A stretch of DNA of 44,434 bases, taken from Porticoccaceae bacterium. Lineage in GTDB: Bacteria > Pseudomonadota > Gammaproteobacteria > Pseudomonadales > Porticoccaceae. Where the stretch lies: the NCBI GenBank assembly GCA_002702725.1, contig PABE01000108.1:1-44434 (forward strand). The letters run 5' to 3'. A program made the position numbers and the translations under genes. The notes beneath the pieces were generated by a model that was given only the letters and a program-made list of their open reading frames with translations, was not told the origin of the DNA and did no database searches. Positions 41,505 to 44,434 of this stretch are shown one piece after another (position 1 is the first letter of the stretch; the number at the start of each line of letters is the position of its first letter).

Positions 41505-42314
41505 ATGGGTCGATTGCAGGATAAAGCATGCGTAATAACGGGCGCCGGCAGCGGCATTGGTCGCGCCAGTGCCCTGGCCTTCGCCAGGGAAGGAGGACGG
41601 GTACTCGTTACCGATCTGCGACTCGAAGCCGCTGAAAATGTCGCCCGGGAAATCACGGCTGCTGGCGGGGTTGCCAAGGCCCTTGCTGTTGACGTGGGGG
41701 ATGAAGATCGTCTGAAGGCAATGATCGACACGACAGTCGCCGAATTCGGGCGGATTGATGTTCTCTATAACAACGCGCTAATGGCCAAGGCGGACGTCAT
41801 CGCCCGGGACAACGATCTCCTTGCCTACGACAGGGACGTGTTCAGCGCCATCATGAATGTCAATGTCCTGGGTGGTGTAATGGCCTGCAAATATGCGTTG
41901 CCGCACATGCTGGAACAGGGCAGTGGTTCGATTATTTTTACGTCGTCCGGTAGTTCGCTGGGTGGCGATGTTGCGGCCTACACTTACGGAGCTTCCAAGG
42001 CGGCGCTCAATTGGTATGTCAAGGCGATCGCCGCCAGCTACGGCAAGAAAGGGGTCCGCAGCAACGCGATTTTGCCGGGGCCCGTGCAGACGCCATCGAA
42101 AATTGCCTATTCAACGCCGGAGATAGACGCGGATTTTCTCGATATTCTGAATGTCCCGGCACTGGGCGAGCCGGAGGATATTGCCGCAATGGCAGTGTTT
42201 CTGGCTTCCGACGAAAGCCGCTATGTCAACGGAGCCCTCTACTCGGTGGACGGTGGCCAGAGCTGCACCGTCCCCTTCGTAAACGTCACCCGCAAGATGC
42301 TGCACGGCGGGTAA
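41505..42314 (+). CDS. Short-chain dehydrogenase/reductase (classical SDR)
   Basis: This 269-residue NAD(P)-dependent oxidoreductase has a Rossmann fold beginning ACVITGAGSGIGRASALAFAREGG (TGxxxGxG motif). D37 in LVTDLRLE suggests a preference for NAD. The structural NNA motif appears as YNNALMA rather than NNAG. Catalytic residues are the Ser of FTSSGSS and Y-G-A-S-K, with NVNVLGG and NAILPGPVQTP nearby. The C-terminus has VNGALYSVDGGQS. It pairs with the LEH/SnoaL-like gene 35 bases downstream, so both likely act on one pathway, for example alcohol oxidation after P450 hydroxylation. The substrate is unknown. Confidence 0.9.
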   Translation: MGRLQDKACVITGAGSGIGRASALAFAREGGRVLVTDLRLEAAENVAREITAAGGVAKALAVDVGDEDRLKAMIDTTVAEFGRIDVLYNNALMAKADVIARDNDLLAYDRDVFSAIMNVNVLGGVMACKYALPHMLEQGSGSIIFTSSGSSLGGDVAAYTYGASKAALNWYVKAIAASYGKKGVRSNAILPGPVQTPSKIAYSTPEIDADFLDILNVPALGEPEDIAAMAVFLASDESRYVNGALYSVDGGQSCTVPFVNVTRKMLHGG

Positions 42315-42349
42315 GCCAGTCTAAATATTATAACCAGAGAGAGCTGAAT

Positions 42350-42781
42350 ATGAGCAAGGAAATGGAAAATTACGTCCGTGAATTCCAGGATGCCTGGGGC
42401 GACGGTACCGATGAAAGCCGGCCGGATGTCGAAAAAATCCTGTCGATGATGTCCGAAGACGCTGAATGGCAGCTTTGGGTGCCGGGTGGTCCTGTCGTAA
42501 AGGGGCAGAAGGCACTGCGGGAGGAAATCTATCGCCAGATGGAAATGGCCACCAATAACAAGTGCAACGAGGTAAATATCTGCTCCAATGATCGTATCGT
42601 CATGCAGGAGCGTTCGGATTGGGCCGTGATACTGGGCAAACCGTGCCCGCACTCCATGGTTGCGGTCTATGAGTTTGATGACGACGGCAAGATTTGCAAG
42701 TGGCGGGAGTACCTCGACATGATGGACCTGACCCAGAAGATGGGTGTCGACACGTCTGTCGCCGGCGGCACACAGAGCTGA
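42350..42781 (+). CDS. Limonene-epoxide-hydrolase/SnoaL-like protein
   Basis: This 143-residue NTF2-fold protein has the helix EMENYVREFQDAWGDGTDESRPDVEKILSMMSEDAEWQLW, the PVVKGQKALREEIYRQME segment, and ends with AVYEFDDDGKICKWREYLDMMDL. The DGKI-x-x-WREYxD pattern resembles the limonene-1,2-epoxide hydrolase catalytic Arg-Asp arrangement, so an epoxide hydrolase or isomerase is possible. The ATG at 42350 follows AGAGAG. It is in an apparent operon with the SDR gene (35-base gap). Because NTF2-fold enzymes are diverse, only the fold class is secure. Confidence 0.78.
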   Translation: MSKEMENYVREFQDAWGDGTDESRPDVEKILSMMSEDAEWQLWVPGGPVVKGQKALREEIYRQMEMATNNKCNEVNICSNDRIVMQERSDWAVILGKPCPHSMVAVYEFDDDGKICKWREYLDMMDLTQKMGVDTSVAGGTQS

Positions 42782-42884
42782 AATCCGTAAACCACTGATC
42801 CTTCCACAGGGGTAGTCGGATTTTTGTTAGTGTCGCGGTCCGAGGCAAACCAGGATGCAGGTCAGTGTATCGTCTGATTTTTAC

Positions 42885-44434
42885 AGGGGTGCTAGCCCGG
42901 AAAATGCATGAGTGAAGGGTAAAGAAGGTAGAAAAACGGCGGAATAATCTTGAAAATAAGGGTGTCGAGACCTTGGCAACAAGAAGATTCCGCCGTGACA
43001 GAATGCTACCAGACTTCGATCGAATTTCCATCCGTTAAACGTCGCAAAGTTGAAGCCGATTTCAGCGGCGGCGACATCACCAGTAACGGCGGTATCCCGC
43101 TGCTCTCTCAGGTTGATCGGCAGATGGGCTTGACCCGTGCGGTTGCCAGCGCCATGGCGGATAGCCGCCGCCAGGCCAGCTGCGACCACTCCCTGCTGGC
43201 GCTGTTGCAGCAACGGGTCTACGCCCTGGCGTTGGGTTACGAGGACCTGAACGATCACCACGGGTTGCGCAACGACCTGGCCCTGCAAACGGCCACGTCG
43301 CGGATCGAGACACTGGCCAGCCCGTCAACCCTTTGCCGGCTGGAGCAGCGGACCGATCGTGAGACGGCGGTGGCGATCCACGAGGTGTTGTTCGAGCAGT
43401 TTGTCAAAGCCCACGACAAGCCGCCCCGCCGGCTGATCCTGGACTTCGACGCCACCGACACGCCGCTGCACGGCGATCAGGAAGGCCGTTTCTTCCACGG
43501 TTACTACGACCACTATTGCTTCCTGCCCCTGTATGTCTTCTGTGGCCGCCACCTGTTGGTCAGCTACCTGCGCCGCAGCAACTGCGATCCGGCCCGTCAT
43601 ACCTGGGCCATCCTGTCGTTGCTGGTCAAGGCACTACGTCGGCACTGGCCGAAGGTGGAGATCATCTTCCGGGGCGACAGCGGCTTTTGCCGCTGGAGAA
43701 TCCTGCGCTGGTGTGAGCGACACGACGTGCGCTATATCGTCGGGCTGGCCAAGAATGGTCGGGTCAAGGCGCAAGCGGCGCCGTGGATCGAGCGGGCCGA
43801 TTCCCTGCATAAACAGACTGGCAAGAAGCAGCGTCTGTTTGCCTCTATTCACTACGGCGCGCTCAGCTGGGACAAGCCGCGACGGGTCATCGTCAAGGCC
43901 GAGCACAACCGCCTGGGTGCCAACCCCCGCTTCGTGGTGACCAACCTGGCGCAGACGGATCAGTACCTGTACGACAAGCTCTACTGTGCGCGGGGCGACA
44001 TGGAGAACCGGATCAAGGATCAGCAGCTGGATCTGTTTGCCGGGCGCACGTCCAGCCGTCGCTGGTGGACCGTTCCGGCAGTTGCTCTCGGGGCTGGCTT
44101 ACACGCTGTTTGAAAGGTTGCGATGCCGCGCCTTGCGAGCGCCACTCCCAATACGCTGCGCTGACACTGCTAAAAATCGACACGGTCATCGTCTGCAACA
44201 AACGCCGAATCCGCATCCTGCTGAGCAGTGCCTGTCCGCATCAGGATCTGTTCCGCAGCGTGGCCCTGCGTCTGAACACCTCATAGCCCACAAGGAGTGC
44301 TGCCCCGGCACGTTGATAAACAGTGGGGGTTGGGGAAGCTGTGTCCGGAGAACACAAAAAGACCGAAAAAACAGGCAAAATCCAATCAATCAAACGCGCC
44401 TTATAAAAACCGCCAAAAGAAAAGTGGAAATCAC
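42885..44434 (+). mobile_element. Degraded IS1380-family insertion sequence
   Basis: The region carries a broken IS1380-type transposase and AT-richer flanks. The left end is placed only roughly, near a TGCTAGCCCGGAAAATGCATGA-like stretch starting about 42887; the terminal inverted repeat could not be matched to a right-hand copy. The right end is not found before the window edge, so the element either continues beyond or is truncated. No target duplication could be checked. Confidence 0.55.
42950..44286 (+). pseudogene. IS1380-family transposase, frameshifted
   Basis: The main frame (42950-44113, 387 codons; GTG at 42995 is another likely start) is a DDE transposase: FSGGDITSNGGIPLLSQVDR at the N-terminus, LDFDATDTPLHG with the first Asp, FRGDSGFCRW with the second Asp, and CARGDMENRIKDQQLDLFAGRTSS with the catalytic Glu. 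It then loses frame. The expected continuation FRQLLSGLAYTLFERLR is in the next frame from about 44073, and the true C-terminus (QYAALTLLKIDTVIVCNKRRI to the end NTS) is in the third frame, ending at 44286. Two frame changes are therefore needed, and the first fits loss of about 5 bases near 44070. The catalytic core is intact, but the protein is probably inactive. Confidence 0.85.

Overview
This window looks like chromosome of a free-living, probably marine, aerobic gammaproteobacterium. The evidence is the housekeeping order zapE - rplM - rpsI - petA - petBC - sspA - sspB, which is typical of Gammaproteobacteria. A Cpx-type two-component system, TamA/TamB, Ppk1, PpnN and a TonB receptor behind a Fur-like box agree with this. 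Cytochrome P450s and a ketosteroid-dehydrogenase-like flavoprotein suggest a relative of oil- or steroid-degrading marine lineages (Cellvibrionales/Spongiibacteraceae-like). That placement is inference from gene content; no 16S gene is present.

Region 1 (1-5.6 kb) holds the 3' end of zapE, the ribosomal protein pair rplM-rpsI with a clear sigma70 promoter and a terminator, the cytochrome bc1 genes, and sspA/sspB. The bc1 genes are petA followed by one continuous 677-codon frame that fuses cytochrome b to cytochrome c1. Region 2 (5.7-8.5 kb) is a Cpx-like envelope stress module. Kinase and regulator genes run leftward and a CpxP/Spy-like LTxxQ protein runs rightward, with a perfect CpxR box and further phased half-sites between them. 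Region 3 (8.6-13 kb) has a SelT/Rdx-type CxxC protein, a large MMPL/RND exporter and a YdjM-type membrane hydrolase.

Region 4 (13-26 kb) is almost all on the minus strand. It has a siderophore-type TonB receptor with a 19-bp palindromic Fur-like box over its promoter. Further right is a six-gene co-directional run: MscS-like channel, a membrane-less MgtE-like protein, full MgtE, tamA, tamB and ppk1. Region 5 (26-33 kb) has ppnN, a YqhA-family membrane protein, an MFS carrier, a KstD-like flavoprotein and a three-LysM penicillin-binding endopeptidase. Two copies of a palindromic repeat sharing GTGAACAGGCCC lie here.

Region 6 (33-44.4 kb) is the accessory end. It has an emrB/emrA/marR efflux operon with palindromes upstream, a SnoaL-like protein, a DMT exporter and two tandem P450cam-like P450 genes (about 86% identical). 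These are followed by an orphan membrane protein, an SDR plus limonene-epoxide-hydrolase-like pair, and a frameshifted IS1380-family transposase at the right edge. The P450, SDR, SnoaL/LEH and flavoprotein genes are the best candidates for an undescribed terpenoid or steroid oxidation route, but the substrate cannot be read from sequence. No tRNA, rRNA or CRISPR array was seen.
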